Assembly (NCBI GenBank): GCA_963580455.1
Contig: OY756965.1
Span: forward strand, 756,501 to 820,500
Direction: 5' to 3'
Length of the DNA: 64,000 bases
Source: Euonymus europaeus
Taxonomy: Eukaryota; Streptophyta; Magnoliopsida; Celastrales; Celastraceae
Shown: positions 34,432-46,700 of the stretch, one piece after another
How the letters are laid out: every line of letters begins with the position of its first letter
Numbering within the stretch: position 1 is the stretch's first letter
Program-made: the position numbers and the translations under genes
The notes under the pieces: model-generated
Told to the model about the DNA's origin: nothing
Database searches by the model: none
Seen by the model: the letters and a program-made list of their open reading frames with translations, nothing else

Positions 34432-35400
34432 ATTTAGGATTCAAATGTGTTTTGAACATCTTAATGTCGATCCGTACATTTGATGATGTTTTTTGTTGGT
34501 ATCTAGCTACACACGAATTTATGTTCCTTCTTTTGTGGATCTCCCTGTTTGAGAAATTATATATATGTATAGAACCGTACGTGTGTGTTTATGTATCCAT
34601 TCACATTGCGAAGAATTTGATATGGAAAGAGAAGAAAAACATAAATGACATCCATGAAATTGCTGTATGACAGTAAGCGTACGTGTGCATTTAGGAGTAC
34701 TGTGAATCAGTGAATGCAGTTGAAAGCACTTGCCGACTTTCAAATCAAGTACTGCATGCATGGCACCATGAATGAGAAGACAGCATAAGTATCTGAAACA
34801 GATATATATACAATTAATAAAAGAGTTTTATAATCATAATGGTGAGATTAGAGTAATTTTATTATTATTATAAAAAAATTATAACTCAATAGCTACAGAA
34901 ATTATTATTTTGACTTAATTACTGTTGGTACAGGTGATATATAATCTCTAGAGATAAAATATGCATTATATTATCAATTAATTAATAGAAGATGTCAAAA
35001 TAATAAAATTTTGCATTATTTTTTTATACTATAGCTCAGTTTGAGACCAATTAATTTTTTTTTATAAATATGTAAATGCTATTTTTATATAGAGTATCAC
35101 TAAAAAGGTTTTTATTGTATATAGATGCATAGTCCAAGGGCCATGGTACAATTGACACTTCGCTCTCCAAACATAACAAAGCATGTGCAATTATGTTTTC
35201 CGATCCTTGTGAATGAAGTTGAGCAGATCTAGATCATTAGTTGTGTTGCAATTCATGAAATCTCGATTTCATGCTCACCGTAGCTCTTACGGAACAAATA
35301 AACTATCAGACAGGTTGCAGATCAAACCCCACTGAACATGCGGAAAATTTACTTTCTCTCTCGAGAATAGCGCTTTCATGGGTCCTCTAACATAGTTCCC
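34432..35400. other. Intergenic DNA upstream of the LINE
   Basis: Probable 3' UTR of the small gene, then AT-rich DNA (34800-35120). No exon or element end identified. I could not find the target-site duplication expected for the LINE here. Confidence 0.35.
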
Positions 35401-35550
35401 TCCTCCCTTTTCTCTTTCTTCATAAATTACCTCCTTCTCCCCTTCTTCTTGCTTTCTTCTCCTGTTCTCACCTGTCCAGTATCCTAGTTTCTTGGTTGTG
35501 GTTTCTTGGCTGTGGTTTTGTTGGTTTGTGTTCCTGGTTCCTTTGCCATA

Positions 35551-37002
35551 ATGGATGATATTCTTCTTCGTACTGAATCATTATCTTGTGATGATAACTT
35601 GGATGTGGCTCTTCTTCCAGATGCTGATGTCGTGCATAGCCTTGCGAAGGTGTCCCTTCTGGCTCGCTTTGTTTCCAAACGGCTTCTTTCCATTCCTTTG
35701 TTACGATCCATTCTTCTGCGGATATGGCCAAATATTCCAAACTGGAGTATAAAAGAGCTGAAAAAAGGCGTTATGGCGATCCATTTCTCTTCAGAGGCTC
35801 ATCCCCCCATCTTGTTTGAGAAACAACCCTGGGTTATAAACGGGGCTAATGGTGGAGTTCTGTTTCTTTATAAATGGCCTCTTGATGGTGTATGGCACTC
35901 TATCAATACCGACTTGGTTCCGGTATGGACTCAGATTCACGGGCTTCCGCCTATCTTGATGACGAAACGTAATGCTATGGTTTTAGCTGCTAAAGCGGGT
36001 ACTCTTATGTGCCTGGATCCCTCGTTAGAGGAGGAGCACATATCTATAACGCACCTACGTTTCAGGATCCTTCTCAATCTCTCTTCTCCTTTATTTGTTG
36101 GGTCCTTTATTCCTCTTGGTAGGTCAAAAACTTGGATTCAATACAAATATGAAAAACTGGCTGCTATATGTTTCAACTGCGGTATTTTGGGTCATGATCC
36201 CACATGGTGTGTTAAAGGTCCTGCAATGATTATTGGGGTGGATGGAAACAGAGTAAAGCGCTATGGTACTTGGCTGCGAGTGGAATCCGCCTCTGGTTCA
36301 TGCTTCGATGAGTCTGATCGGATTGGGTTACCAGTCACGCCTCCGTTACCTACCTCAGGTCATAGTACAGATGTGGTCGATGTCTGCCACCCTACTACTA
36401 GCACGGTGTTGAAGGATGGCTCTGTGCCCAACACCAACGTGGTGTCCTCTCTGCCAGAAGGTAGTGGCTCTGGTACTGTTGTCGGTGAGCTGGCACTGTA
36501 CGCAGATTTGGAAGACTCTTTACCTAGTTCTCTTTCTCTAAGTGCTGATGTGACTGGGCTTGCAAATCCTATGAGGTCCAATATATCTTTAGAGACTGAT
36601 TCTTTGGGCTCTCTCCTTGGTAGGCCCATTTATCCATCTTCAGGTGTCTTCAGTAATCCAACTCTGAGTGACTGGATTGAGCCCTCCCAGTCTAAAAAAC
36701 GAAAGTCAATGCCTTTTGTTCCTGGTTTACCATCCCAGCCAGTAAAGGAACTTTTGACGGGTGATACTTCTGTTTCGTTTCCAATGAAGTCTTCTTCGGT
36801 CTCTGCTTTGGTTCCCTGCTCTGGCGGTCAGTGCTCTGAGGAGAGGTTTTCCTTACGAAAGTCATCTCAGAGAGCTATCAAACCTAGAGCTTCGTCATAT
36901 ATCCATAAGAAAGTGAAAATTTCCAAATCTGTAGTTTCGCAGATTGCAGAAGGTATTGTTGATGAGTCTTCTTTGACTGAGGTTCAAGTCCAAGTCATCT
37001 AG
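35551..37002 (+). CDS. LINE ORF1 protein (DUF4283 and CCHC knuckle)
   Basis: 483 residues from the first ATG (35551). The N-terminal half matches the plant LINE ORF1 module (DUF4283): FEKQPWVINGANGG, then KWPLDGVW, VWTQIHGLPP and PLGRSKTWIQYKYEKLAAIC. A zinc knuckle follows, CFNCGILGHDPTWC (from residue 207, CX2CX4HX4C). The C-terminal 230 residues are Ser-rich and low in complexity, ending with a basic patch (KKRKS; KKVKISK). By family it is the RNA-binding chaperone that packages the LINE transcript. The frame is fully open. Confidence 0.85.
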   Translation: MDDILLRTESLSCDDNLDVALLPDADVVHSLAKVSLLARFVSKRLLSIPLLRSILLRIWPNIPNWSIKELKKGVMAIHFSSEAHPPILFEKQPWVINGANGGVLFLYKWPLDGVWHSINTDLVPVWTQIHGLPPILMTKRNAMVLAAKAGTLMCLDPSLEEEHISITHLRFRILLNLSSPLFVGSFIPLGRSKTWIQYKYEKLAAICFNCGILGHDPTWCVKGPAMIIGVDGNRVKRYGTWLRVESASGSCFDESDRIGLPVTPPLPTSGHSTDVVDVCHPTTSTVLKDGSVPNTNVVSSLPEGSGSGTVVGELALYADLEDSLPSSLSLSADVTGLANPMRSNISLETDSLGSLLGRPIYPSSGVFSNPTLSDWIEPSQSKKRKSMPFVPGLPSQPVKELLTGDTSVSFPMKSSSVSALVPCSGGQCSEERFSLRKSSQRAIKPRASSYIHKKVKISKSVVSQIAEGIVDESSLTEVQVQVI

Positions 37003-37052
37003 AATTTTCAAATGGCCGAGGAAGCGGGCCGATTCATGCTCCCACCCTCCCA

Positions 37053-40000
37053 ATGAAAGTGCTCTCCTGGAACTGCAGAGGGTCAATCCGACCTCTTACA
37101 GTTAGGGTGATCTCGGATCACATTCGGAAGCACAATCCGGATATTATTTTTCTTATGGAAACTAAGGCCTCTGAGTCTCATATGGATCGTCTGGCTCGGA
37201 AGCTGGGTTACTATGGCTCTTCTTCTATATCTGCTGATGGATTGAAAGGTGGTCTCTCAGTTTGGTGGAGATACCAAATGCATATCAGGGTCATCAAGGT
37301 CACTCAAGATATGATTTGTTTCTTATCTGTTGGGGGTTTCCCTGAGCAGGAATTTTTAATTTGTTGTGTTCATGCTCCACCCTATTTCAACCAGAATGCT
37401 AGTTTCTGGACTTCTCTTCTTACTCTTACTCAATCTTTTGGTGATAAATGGACAATTACTGGTGACTTAAATGGTACCTTAAATGCTGCTGAACGATGGG
37501 GGGTGTTGGAGGCTCCTTCTAATGGATCTAGAGGTTTACAGAAGTTTTTGACTTCATCTGGTGGTGTGGACTTGGGGTTCTCTGGTCCTATTTTCACATG
37601 GCATAGGAAAAGGAATCAACTGATTGTTTGTAAGGAGAGACTGGATCGAACTCTTTGTAGTGCCGCTTGGATGGCTTTATTCCCAAAATCTGGTAATCTC
37701 AACCTTCCTATATGGGGTTCGGATCATGGGGCTATTATCATGGATACTTTTCTAGAACGTTCCTCTATATTCCGACCTTGGCGTTTCCTGGCCGCTTGGT
37801 ATCGCCATGAAGATTGTCAATTGATTATTTCGAATAGCTGGAAACATCAGCGAGCTCATTCTCCTTACAGTATCTTGCGCTCTTGTCAAAGAAATACCCA
37901 AACAGCTTTATCGAATTGGAATCGAGTTTCCTTTGGGATATGTCACCATCGATCCATTGAGCTCCAGAAAGATCTAGCGAGACTCCAAAGTCTGCCTCTT
38001 TCCAATGAAACATCTATTTCTCAGGCTGTTGTGACCCAGGAATTGGAGGAAATTCTTGCTCGTGAAGAGAGTGTTTGGAAGCAAAAATCGAAGGAGAATT
38101 GGCTTCGGGAAGGTGATCGGTCCACAAGATTCTTTCATGCCTCCACAGTTATCCGTCGTAAGAGAAATTTTATCTGGGCCTTGAAAGACTCCTCTGGGAG
38201 GCTGCATTCAGATAGGATCGAGATGGAGCGGATTTCTCTTGATCACTTCAATAGTTTATTCCAATCGTCTAATCCGGATATTTCTAGTGAGCTGGAGTCT
38301 TTGTTCCTGCCTTCAATCCCTGATTCCTTAAACGCTGCTATTGTTAAAGTTCCCGACTCTCAGGAAATTTGGGAGGTAGTCTCAGGGATGGGTAGTTTAA
38401 CTTCCCCTGGTCCGGACGGTTATCCACCAATTTTCTACAAAGAATCATGGAGTACTATTAAAGATCAGGTGATATCTTGTATTCAAAAATTTTTTATATC
38501 TCACTCGATGCCAGTGCATTTGAACAGGACTTTCATTGCCTTAATTCCGAAGAACAAGGAAGGTACTCAGCTGGAGAACTACAGGCCAATATCCCTTTGT
38601 AATGTATCTTATAAAATCATCTCCAAGATATTGGCTAATCGTCTGAAAAGCTGTTTGAATGATCTAATCTCGCCTTTCCAAGTCTCTTTCATCCCGGGAA
38701 GGAATATCACAGATAACACTATCATTGTTCAAGAAATCCTTCACTTCATGAAGAGGCAAGAAGAATCTAATCCTTTCATGGCAATTAAGCTTGACCTTAG
38801 TAAGGCCTATGACCGATTGGAATGGTCTTTCATTTCCAGAGTGCTTCGGGCATATGGATTTTCTAATCTTGTTGTCAAGCTTATCATGCAGTGCATTTCT
38901 TCTACTTCCTTGGCGATCTTACTAAATGGTGCTCCTGGTCAGTTTTTTTCTCCAAAGCGAGGTATTCGTCAAGGTGATCCTATGTCCCCATATATTTTCA
39001 TCCTTTGTACGGAAGTCTTTTCCCGTCTAATTGGCAGAAGCCAAGCTCAAGGCTACCTTAGTGGTATTCAGGTTGCTGTTGATGCTCCGCAGGTCTCCCA
39101 CTCCCTTTTTGCTGATGACTTATTTGTTTTTGGCAAGGCTTCTAATCAGGAGGCGGCAGCCATAGGTGCTTGTATTGATAAATTTTGTGGCTGGTCAGGT
39201 CAGAAGGTTAATATGGCCAAATCAGGAATTTATTTCTCTCCGAAGACTTCTTCCTTTTTGCGACAGGATGTGGAAGAAACTCTAGCTATTTCTCAAATGG
39301 ATGGTACCGAGAAGTATTTGGGCAATCCTCTTTTCTTGTCCAACAAGCAGACCCAAGATTTTCAATTCCTTAGAGGAAAAATGCTTCAACGGTTGGAGTC
39401 ATGGAAGTGTCGTTTTCTATCCCAAGCTGGGAGATCGATGTTGATTAAATCAGTGCTTCAAGCTCTTCCGTCTTATTCAATGGCGACTTTCCGGCTTCCT
39501 CTTTCGATTTGTCTCGATATGGATGCTATTGCTCGTCGCTTCTGGTGGACAAGGAGTGGTTCAAAGTCCAGATTCTTAGCTCTTACTAACTGGGGTAATC
39601 TTTGTAAGCCCAGGAATTTTGGTGGATTAGGCTTTCGGAAAGTTGAGGACCATAACTCTGCTTTGCTTTTGAAGATTGGCTGGAATCTTGTGTCAAAAAA
39701 AATGCTATTGCTACTAAGCTCCTTCAATCTGTCTATTTCCCTAGTAAGCATTTTTTCCAAGCTACTACCTGTCGCAATGCTTCTTTTGTATGGAAAGGAG
39801 TCTTTCCTACTAGAAATGTTATCATGCGGAATTCATGCTCCTTGGTTGGTGATGGTAAAGATATTGACATTTGGCATGTCCCTTGGATTGCATCCTTGGA
39901 TTCGGGTATTCCCTCCCCTCGAAATGAGGCCCATCGTGCTCTTGTCTCTCATGTGAATCAACTTTTTAATCCTAATTCCAGATCTTGGAATAAGCAGCTT

Positions 40001-41125
40001 CTACACCTTGTGTTTGATCAAGCTTCTTATGAAGCCATTTGTAAAATTCAGCCTCTCCCAGCTCCTCGTCCGGACTCCATAATTTGGATGCCTCATAAGA
40101 AAGGCAAATTTTCTACGAAAAGTGCTTACCAAGTTCTAACCAATATCTTTCAACCTGTGAGCAGTTTCTGGAAGAATATTTGGACTGCTTCTCTACCTGA
40201 GAGACTCAAGCATCTTCTATGGCGAATGGCCCAAGATTTGTTGCCTTCTTCGAGTCGGATTTCTTTAGTGCTTAATAATCCTCCTTCTCAATGTTTTCTA
40301 TGTCATTCCGAAGAGGATTCTATTATGCATTTGTTTACTTGTTGTCCTTTCTCTAGAGCTGTGCTATATGGTTCGAGATGGAATATTCAGATTGAGGATT
40401 TCCAGACTCCATCTTCTCCTTGCTTGATTGATAAAGTCTTGAGTTGGAGTATCAAGAGTGATCTAGCTCCAGGTTTGAATTTGGCTCCAATCATTTTTGC
40501 TGTGTTCTGTGATGAGATGTGGAGAATTAGGAACCTGGTTTTCCATAGCCAACCGAAGCCTTTACCTGCCAGGTGTTCTGTGGTGCTCCAGAATCGAGTG
40601 GATTTGATTATCCAAGCTTTTTCTTCGCCTCAGTCGGGCATGATGGTTGCTAATCTTATGACTCATGTGGATTCGGATCCTTCTTGCCTTTATATCTACT
40701 GTGATGCTGCTTTCTCTTATGGCTTAACGGGTCTCGGAGTGGCTGCTTTTCAAGGCTCCTCGCTTCTCTCGGAATGGTCGTTGGCTGGGTTGGCTTCGGA
40801 TGCTGAAGAAGGAGAGTTACTGGCCATTTCCCTTGCTTTAAAGCTTGCTGTCTCAAAGAACTGGCATACCGTGACTGTTAGATCGGACAATCTATCTTGC
40901 ATTTTGAGTTTGCAACAAGCTTCGCTGGCTCCTAGCTGGAAATTATCCTCATTGTTTTATGATCTTTTAGACTTTATTTCTGTTCATGGCATCTCTGTTT
41001 CTTGGGAATGGATCCCGAGAATCCTTAACTCCCATGCCCATGATTTAGCTACATCTGTTTCTCAGCAAGTTTTGGCTACTCATGTTGGTATGGGGTTGCT
41101 GTCTTTTTCTTCTATTTCGGTGTAA
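37053..41125 (+). pseudogene. LINE ORF2: endonuclease, reverse transcriptase, RNase H (one frame break)
   Basis: The first frame starts MKVLSWNCRG at 37053. An APE-type endonuclease has LMETK, GDLNGT and GSDHG. The reverse transcriptase has SPGPDGYPP, KLDLSKAYDRLEW, GIRQGDPMSPY and the catalytic FADDLF near residue 686. Next comes the ARRFWW..G..RFLALTNW region. A run of eight A at 39695-39702 then puts the downstream sequence in the next frame, where a CFLCHSEEDSIMHLFTCC zinc motif and an RNase H domain are intact (acidic residues in YCDAAF, EEGELLAI and RSDN, and NSHAHDLA). One base is missing relative to an uninterrupted frame, so ORF2 is disabled if the assembly is right. Confidence 0.88.
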
Positions 41126-41219
41126 TAATCTGTTTGTTGAACTCCTTTATTTTATGGTATTTGTCTTTCCTTGTCCTTGTTGACAAGGATGTGTTCATCA
41201 AAAAAAAAAAAAAAAAAAA

Positions 41220-42597
41220 TCCAACGGTTGTAACTTCTTCTAAAGAAGAAAAAATGTCGTGTTTTGCACGTGTAAAAGTGACTGGATTTGTCTTTTGTCG
41301 TATTCTTAGTAACATACGGTTATGGGCCTACATATGGTTGGGCCTTACCATGTGCCGCTCACCTGACTTGATGTTTTCTAGTTCTATGATATTGAGACGA
41401 GCGTTATTAGCACCTCAAAATTTTGTAACTTCACCCATTAAACATTCTCATCTCCCTACCACTTGAACCCGCCTCCCTTCTCCTCTATTCCCTTTACTTC
41501 CTCGTGCGTTCCACCTGCGTCTTGCACCACGGAACCGATCACAGTTGATTGAACCATGAGTAGAAAGAGATGACAGTGAAACCAAGTTAAACAAGTCATT
41601 GTTAGCCTCCCACAAACTAGATTATGTCAATGGCGGCATTGATTCGTCTATCTTGACTACCTTGACTTCTCTCCTCCGCTTTTTGTCGTCGTGACAGTTG
41701 ATAGTGTTGTGCTTCACACTGGCCGACTTCAAAGGGAAAGTTGAGAATGGCTTTTAAGTCGCACAGTTTGAACATTGCTTGATCGTAGGCTTTGGCAATT
41801 TAAATGACTATGTTGAAGGTCCCCCAACCACAACCGAGTACCTCTTCCGCTATGATCCCTGATTTCGACAACGTATTTGTCCCACGACCTCTTTCAAACC
41901 CCTCAATAATTCCCCAGAGGGTGTACTTAATGGGTCATTATCTTCCCCGTGGGGTGAAAAAATTCGTTGATGAACTTGCGAATAATATTGGATTTGAGTT
42001 AATGAAGCTGACGAGTAATACTATTTGTAGAATGATTTTGAGTACGAGAGGCGAAGGAAGTGGAGAAATTTGTTGATGATTTCTATGCGATTGCTTGCGG
42101 TGGTTTATCCCTTTGGCTGATTAACAACTTTGATTTGAAGATGAGTGTGTTTTGGATATGAAGATAATAGATTTATACTTTGATCTATCTCTAGATCTAG
42201 AGCTGCACCCAAATCTAGTTGGATGATTACTAAAATTGACATATCGATTGGTTTTCATGCTATAGTAAGATATCGATTTGTATTGGAGGAAAATATGAAA
42301 CATCAATGAGTCAAGAGGGTCAGGTGATTCAATGAGTCAAAAGGGTCGCAACTCTAAATTGCATTCCCTCTAGTTATATTCTACTTTTCACTTCAATGGG
42401 GCGGACGACTTTTTTCATTGCCTTTGTTTAAGGAATTTTGTTGTATGGGCCGTCGTTGCTGCATCAATCAATGTATCTTCTATCTTATATTAATAATAAT
42501 AATAAATAACAAAGTTGCCAAAAAAATGTAAATAATTAAATAATAAAAGTAGTACTTGTAGCGGCAACGGCGACGGCATCGGCAACGGATAACTTGC
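41220..42597. other. Intergenic DNA between the LINE and NAF1
   Basis: A 90-codon open stretch (41804-42076) has no recognisable motif, no splice partner and no known family; I do not call it a gene. The rest is ordinary AT-rich spacer with short ATA repeats at 42487-42510. Confidence 0.35.
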
Positions 42598-42640
42598 AAA
42601 AACCCTAGAAAGTAGTAACAGCTTTTCGCATTAGGGTTTA
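42598..42640 (+). promoter_or_regulatory. Paired telo-box motifs in the NAF1 promoter/leader
   Basis: AAACCCTA at 42600-42607 and its inverse TAGGGTTT at 42632-42639 lie about 140-175 bp before the NAF1 ATG. Telo-boxes are established plant promoter elements enriched upstream of ribosome-biogenesis and ribosomal-protein genes, which fits a snoRNP assembly factor. Confidence 0.65.
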
Positions 42641-42775
42641 AGAAACAAACCATGCCCAATAAGAATCCCCTTCAGCACCATCTTTATTAAGTTTGCTTCC
42701 TTTCAGTACAGATGAAATTTCAATTTTTTCTCACGAACCTTTTGTTAGCCCTCCAGGTCCTTAATCGTTCTCCTC

Positions 42776-45700
42776 ATGGAGATGGTTGGGTTTATAGATA
42801 AACGGATTGAAGAAGATCCCAATCAACCCTCAAAGCTCAACAGTTTGAAGGACCCAGTTGGAGCCGTTGATACCCGAGTCATCGATTTATCGTTCGCGGC
42901 GGATACTTTTTTCGATTTTGATTCAATGGAGGCTTGGTTTCAAGATTATCCAAACCCAGATTTGGCTAATTCAGGGGATGCTGAAGTAGCAGTTGGAGAG
43001 AAGATATTACCGATGGTTGAAGGTGGGTCTTGTGGGGAAACTTATTTTGAAGACGCGGTTGCTGATGGGTCTCAACAAAATTTGGGTTTGTCCAAGCAAA
43101 ATGAGGTGGATGTGTCCGTTCTTGCAGTGAAACAGGAACCGGAGGAGTTTGGAGCCGAGCGGACTTCAAGTTATTGTATTGCGGATGAGATGGGCAAGGT
43201 TAATTTGGTTGAAGGAACGAGGTCTGGTTTGGCTCCTTGTGATAAAAATGTCGTGAAGAGTGAAGCAGAGACTGATGTGGGCGAGAGCAAGGGCGATGAC
43301 GAGGGTGAAAGTGGTTCTGAAACGGAGAGTGAAAGTTCTTCATCTTCTACTACTAGTAGTAGCGAAGATGGTGATGATGAGGACGACGATGAAAGTTCTT
43401 CAGCCTCTAGCAGCAGTGATGATGGCGATGATGAGAACGTTGACACCAAAGGCAATGAGGTGGAAGAGGAGAAAAAGGAAATGAATGTACTGGTGAAAGT
43501 AGAAAATAAAGTCCGGGAGTTTGAAGAAGGTGAGATAAAGGATGATGATAGAGAAATGACATTTGGTAGGACTGATGAGGAGGAAGAGGAGTTGGTAAAT
43601 GCTGATAAAGATGGAAAGGATTTGGTTACTTGGAGCGATGTTGAATTCGATGATGCTGATAATGAAGAGGGCGGAGCTGCTTTGGGACCTATCAGGTCAA
43701 AGAATGAGCTTCAGGTAAATTGACGTGGCTGTAATGTATAATGGGTTCATAGATGCTTGCTTGTTCTCTCTTGTTATTATACATATGTTGATGTTTGATG
43801 AATGTGAACTTATCACTTGCTAAGGACATCTCTGTTATGAAACACTTAGTTCTTCATGCTTCACTGGCGCTAGTCTTGATGAGTCGGTATGAGGTGGTGA
43901 GAGGGATTGAAATTTTTTGTAATTTTTTTGTGATCAACTATGAAAGCAGACTTGTACAAGTAGAGGAGTTGTTAATTGTGAAGTGGGCATAAGGCCCATT
44001 CCAAATGATATTGAACTAAGGTGATCTGAATTGCTATTGAGCATTACTTCTTTTGAATTCACCCAATTCCAGTTTCTAAATCTTGGTGAGATGCAATAGG
44101 GGCGAAATTCAAATGATTTGGTACCTAGTCGAGTGAAATTGTGATTTTCTCATTGTCAAGTAGTCAAGTTTGCTTTGGCCATTTCATATTTGGATGAGGT
44201 AGTGCTGACTTGCTTATATTCAGTTCTTTTTTCTTTTTATTTAATGCCTTGGTACTTCTCAAGTGAATGAGTGGGTCTGACTGGTAGCAGTAGTTTTAGA
44301 TTTTGTATTGATGCATATATTACTGTAGTCGTAGCTTCTAAAACATGCCACCTCATGGATCTGAAATATTTTTATCATATCATGTTTTCTGAATCATATG
44401 ACAGACTCTTAACTGCTTTTTAGTTATTTAATTTTAGCATCTTTACTTTGCTGTTGTAAATAGACTTGTACTTTGCTTACTTTTGGGAAAAAAAATTACT
44501 TCGTGCGAAATGGTTCCCAAATTCACAGGATCTACCACCGGTTCCTGCAGTGGAAGTTTCCCTGCAACCACATCATCAGTTACTGAATGTCGGTGTTGTT
44601 TTGTCGGTAAGCCTCTCCAATTTTGGATTCCGTCTCAGAAAGAAAAAAATAGAGTCCTTTGATTCACCAGCTATATGTTAATTTTTGAACTTGGCTTGGT
44701 GATATTACGTGCATATATGCAGATGATGGGCACCAAAGTTATCGTAGAAGGAGCGGAAAAGCACAACCCTCTTGACGAGGGCTCTATCCTCTGGGTGACT
44801 GAAAGCCAATCCCCACTGGGACTAGTTGATGAAATCTTTGGACCTGTCATAAATCCTTACTACGTCGTAAGATACAATTCTGAAGGTGAAGTCCCTGCAG
44901 GGATCCATGAAGGCTCTTCGATTTCTTTTGTTCAGGATTTTGCCAACCATGTTCTTAATGACAAGAATATCTGCAAGAAAGGATATGATGCATCTGGTGA
45001 TAATGATGAAGAGTTGTCCGAAGATGTGGAGTTTTCAGATGATGAAAAAGAAGCAGAATACAAGCGAAGGCTAAAAATGAGCAAAAGGGGCATGGATGAC
45101 CAGAAACTTGGAAACAAGAAAAATGATAAAAGGAAGCTTAAAAACAGAGGGACCGGGAAACCTAATATGGCTGCACTGCAGAATATGCCAATGGGTAAGG
45201 ATCACTTGCCACCCAATCAAAACCAGCAACAAACATTAAAAGTAGCTGCATCAACAGATCAAGGTAATTGTTTTCCATCATCGGCCATCAGACAAGATTT
45301 TCCTAACTCGATGAGCTGGGGCCCTTCATTTCAACAGATGGCACAGAATATGGCTGTTTTCCCGCCTTCAAATGGAATGTGGATAAATGGGATGCCTTTT
45401 CAGCAGCCACAAAGTGCTGGTGTACCTGGGGGGTTTCTGCCTCATTTTATGCCATGGCCTGCACAAAATCATCTTCAGCACCCACATCAGATGCCCTTTC
45501 CGATGCAGATACCATTTCAGCAGCCATTCAATCCCATTCCCGGGTCACTTCCTAACTTTGGATTACCAGGCAGACCGTCAAATATGTTTCCAGGGCCAGT
45601 ACGCAATACATATCCTGGGCTCGAGGGGCAAAACAGCTTCAACCAAACTGGATCAGGGATGTCTTTCCAGGGCCAACTTACTGGTCCAGGCACCAATATA

Positions 45701-45889
45701 GGAGAGCAAAGGAGTTATTCCAATGGATTAAATGTAGAACAAAACTCGACTTTGCAGCCATCAGCTATTCCTCCAGCAAGTATTCAAACCCAGCAATTTA
45801 ATATGGGTGCAAATTCAAGTCGTGGAAGAAGAGGATATCGAGGGGGTGGTCGGTTTGGTGGCAGGAGAGGCCGGCGGCCACCAAGATGA
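42776..45889 (+). CDS. NAF1: H/ACA snoRNP assembly factor NAF1
   Basis: Three exons, 42776-43714, 44529-44606 and 44723-45889, give 727 residues. The N-terminal third is acidic, with long Ser/Asp/Glu runs (about 180-290). The Gar1/Naf1 fold spans the exon joins: DLPPVPAVEVSLQPHHQLLN, GVVLS, then MMGTKVIVEG, EGSILWVTE, LGLVDEIFGPV and YYVVRYN. An acidic EELSEDVEFSDDE and a basic KRRLKMSKRG stretch follow, then a Pro/Gln/Met-rich region, and the C-terminus is RGG-like (RGRRGYRGGGRFGGRRGRR). In other organisms Naf1 binds dyskerin/Cbf5 in the nucleus during H/ACA RNP assembly and is later replaced by Gar1. The length is on the long side owing to the low-complexity tail. Convergent with ULT1 across an 811-bp gap. 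Confidence 0.9.
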
Positions 45890-46700
45890 TGGGTTCTCTA
45901 GGTGTTACTTGTTTGTATTTACCCTTATTTTGTTTTTGTTGTTAGCTTCTGCAACCTGAATCTGGTTAGTATCCTTAAACTACTTATTTATTTATCTGTC
46001 ATTCTGATCGAGTTCCATAAGCTTTTTAATCCAGGTGAATCTGAAAATAATTCATGATTCTTAAACTACTGGTCCTTCCTTTAAAGTCCAGTGTCAAATT
46101 CTTTCAGAGCTCAAGATATGTCCTCGTCTCCTTGGTTTACAAGGATGTAATGGCAGCTCGCTCGACTACTTAGTCCTCTCATCAATTTCTTCAGCATCTG
46201 TCTTCATGAAAGCTGACTGAAATGCCTGTAGTGAGGCAGGACTTTCGAAAATCAAAACTACTCAGTCCTCTCCATCAATTGAGAGTAGAATTATCCTTGC
46301 CACCGGTGTTCTTCCTTCACAAGGAGGTGGTGTAGGAAGTTCTTTACATTTCCGTAAGCCTTGAACTGGATTTGCAGAATCACACTATCAGTAACCAGTT
46401 CTTTAAAAAACTTTAGATAATGTGAACTGGGAAATATCGGAAATGGATAAAAATCCGTTAAGGCAAAACGTAACTGCATTTGAAATATGAAATCAGTCGA
46501 CTTGAGTATAGCCAATGCTCAACTCATGGACTGTAAATTCAAAGTCTTACATAAGGAAATAAATAAACTGGAAGGCTTATATGAAATGTGGGGAGGCGGA
46601 TAAATGAAGCAATTTTTTCTTTTTCTTTTCATGTCAGGGTACCGTTAAGGTGGGGAGGGGCGAATCAAGATCAAATCGATGGTCTAAGTCTCTAAGACAC
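45890..46700. other. Convergent 3' regions of NAF1 and ULT1
   Basis: This space holds the 3' UTRs of the two converging genes. No exon or RNA gene seen. Confidence 0.4.

Larger units (their letters stand above)
35400..41219 (+). mobile_element. L1-type LINE retrotransposon, nearly full length
   Basis: About 5.8 kb: a pyrimidine-rich 5' UTR (start uncertain), ORF1 (35551-37002), a 50-bp spacer, ORF2 (37053-41125, one frame break) and a short 3' UTR ending in a run of about 20 A (to 41219). The structure is that of plant L1 elements whose ORF2 ends with an RNase H domain. Long open frames, intact catalytic motifs and the A-tail suggest recent insertion. A target-site duplication was not found by eye. 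Confidence 0.88.

Noticed and set aside
41804..42076. 90-codon frame between LINE and NAF1
   Set aside because: No motif, no splice partner and no recognised family; kept only as a note in the intergenic entry.
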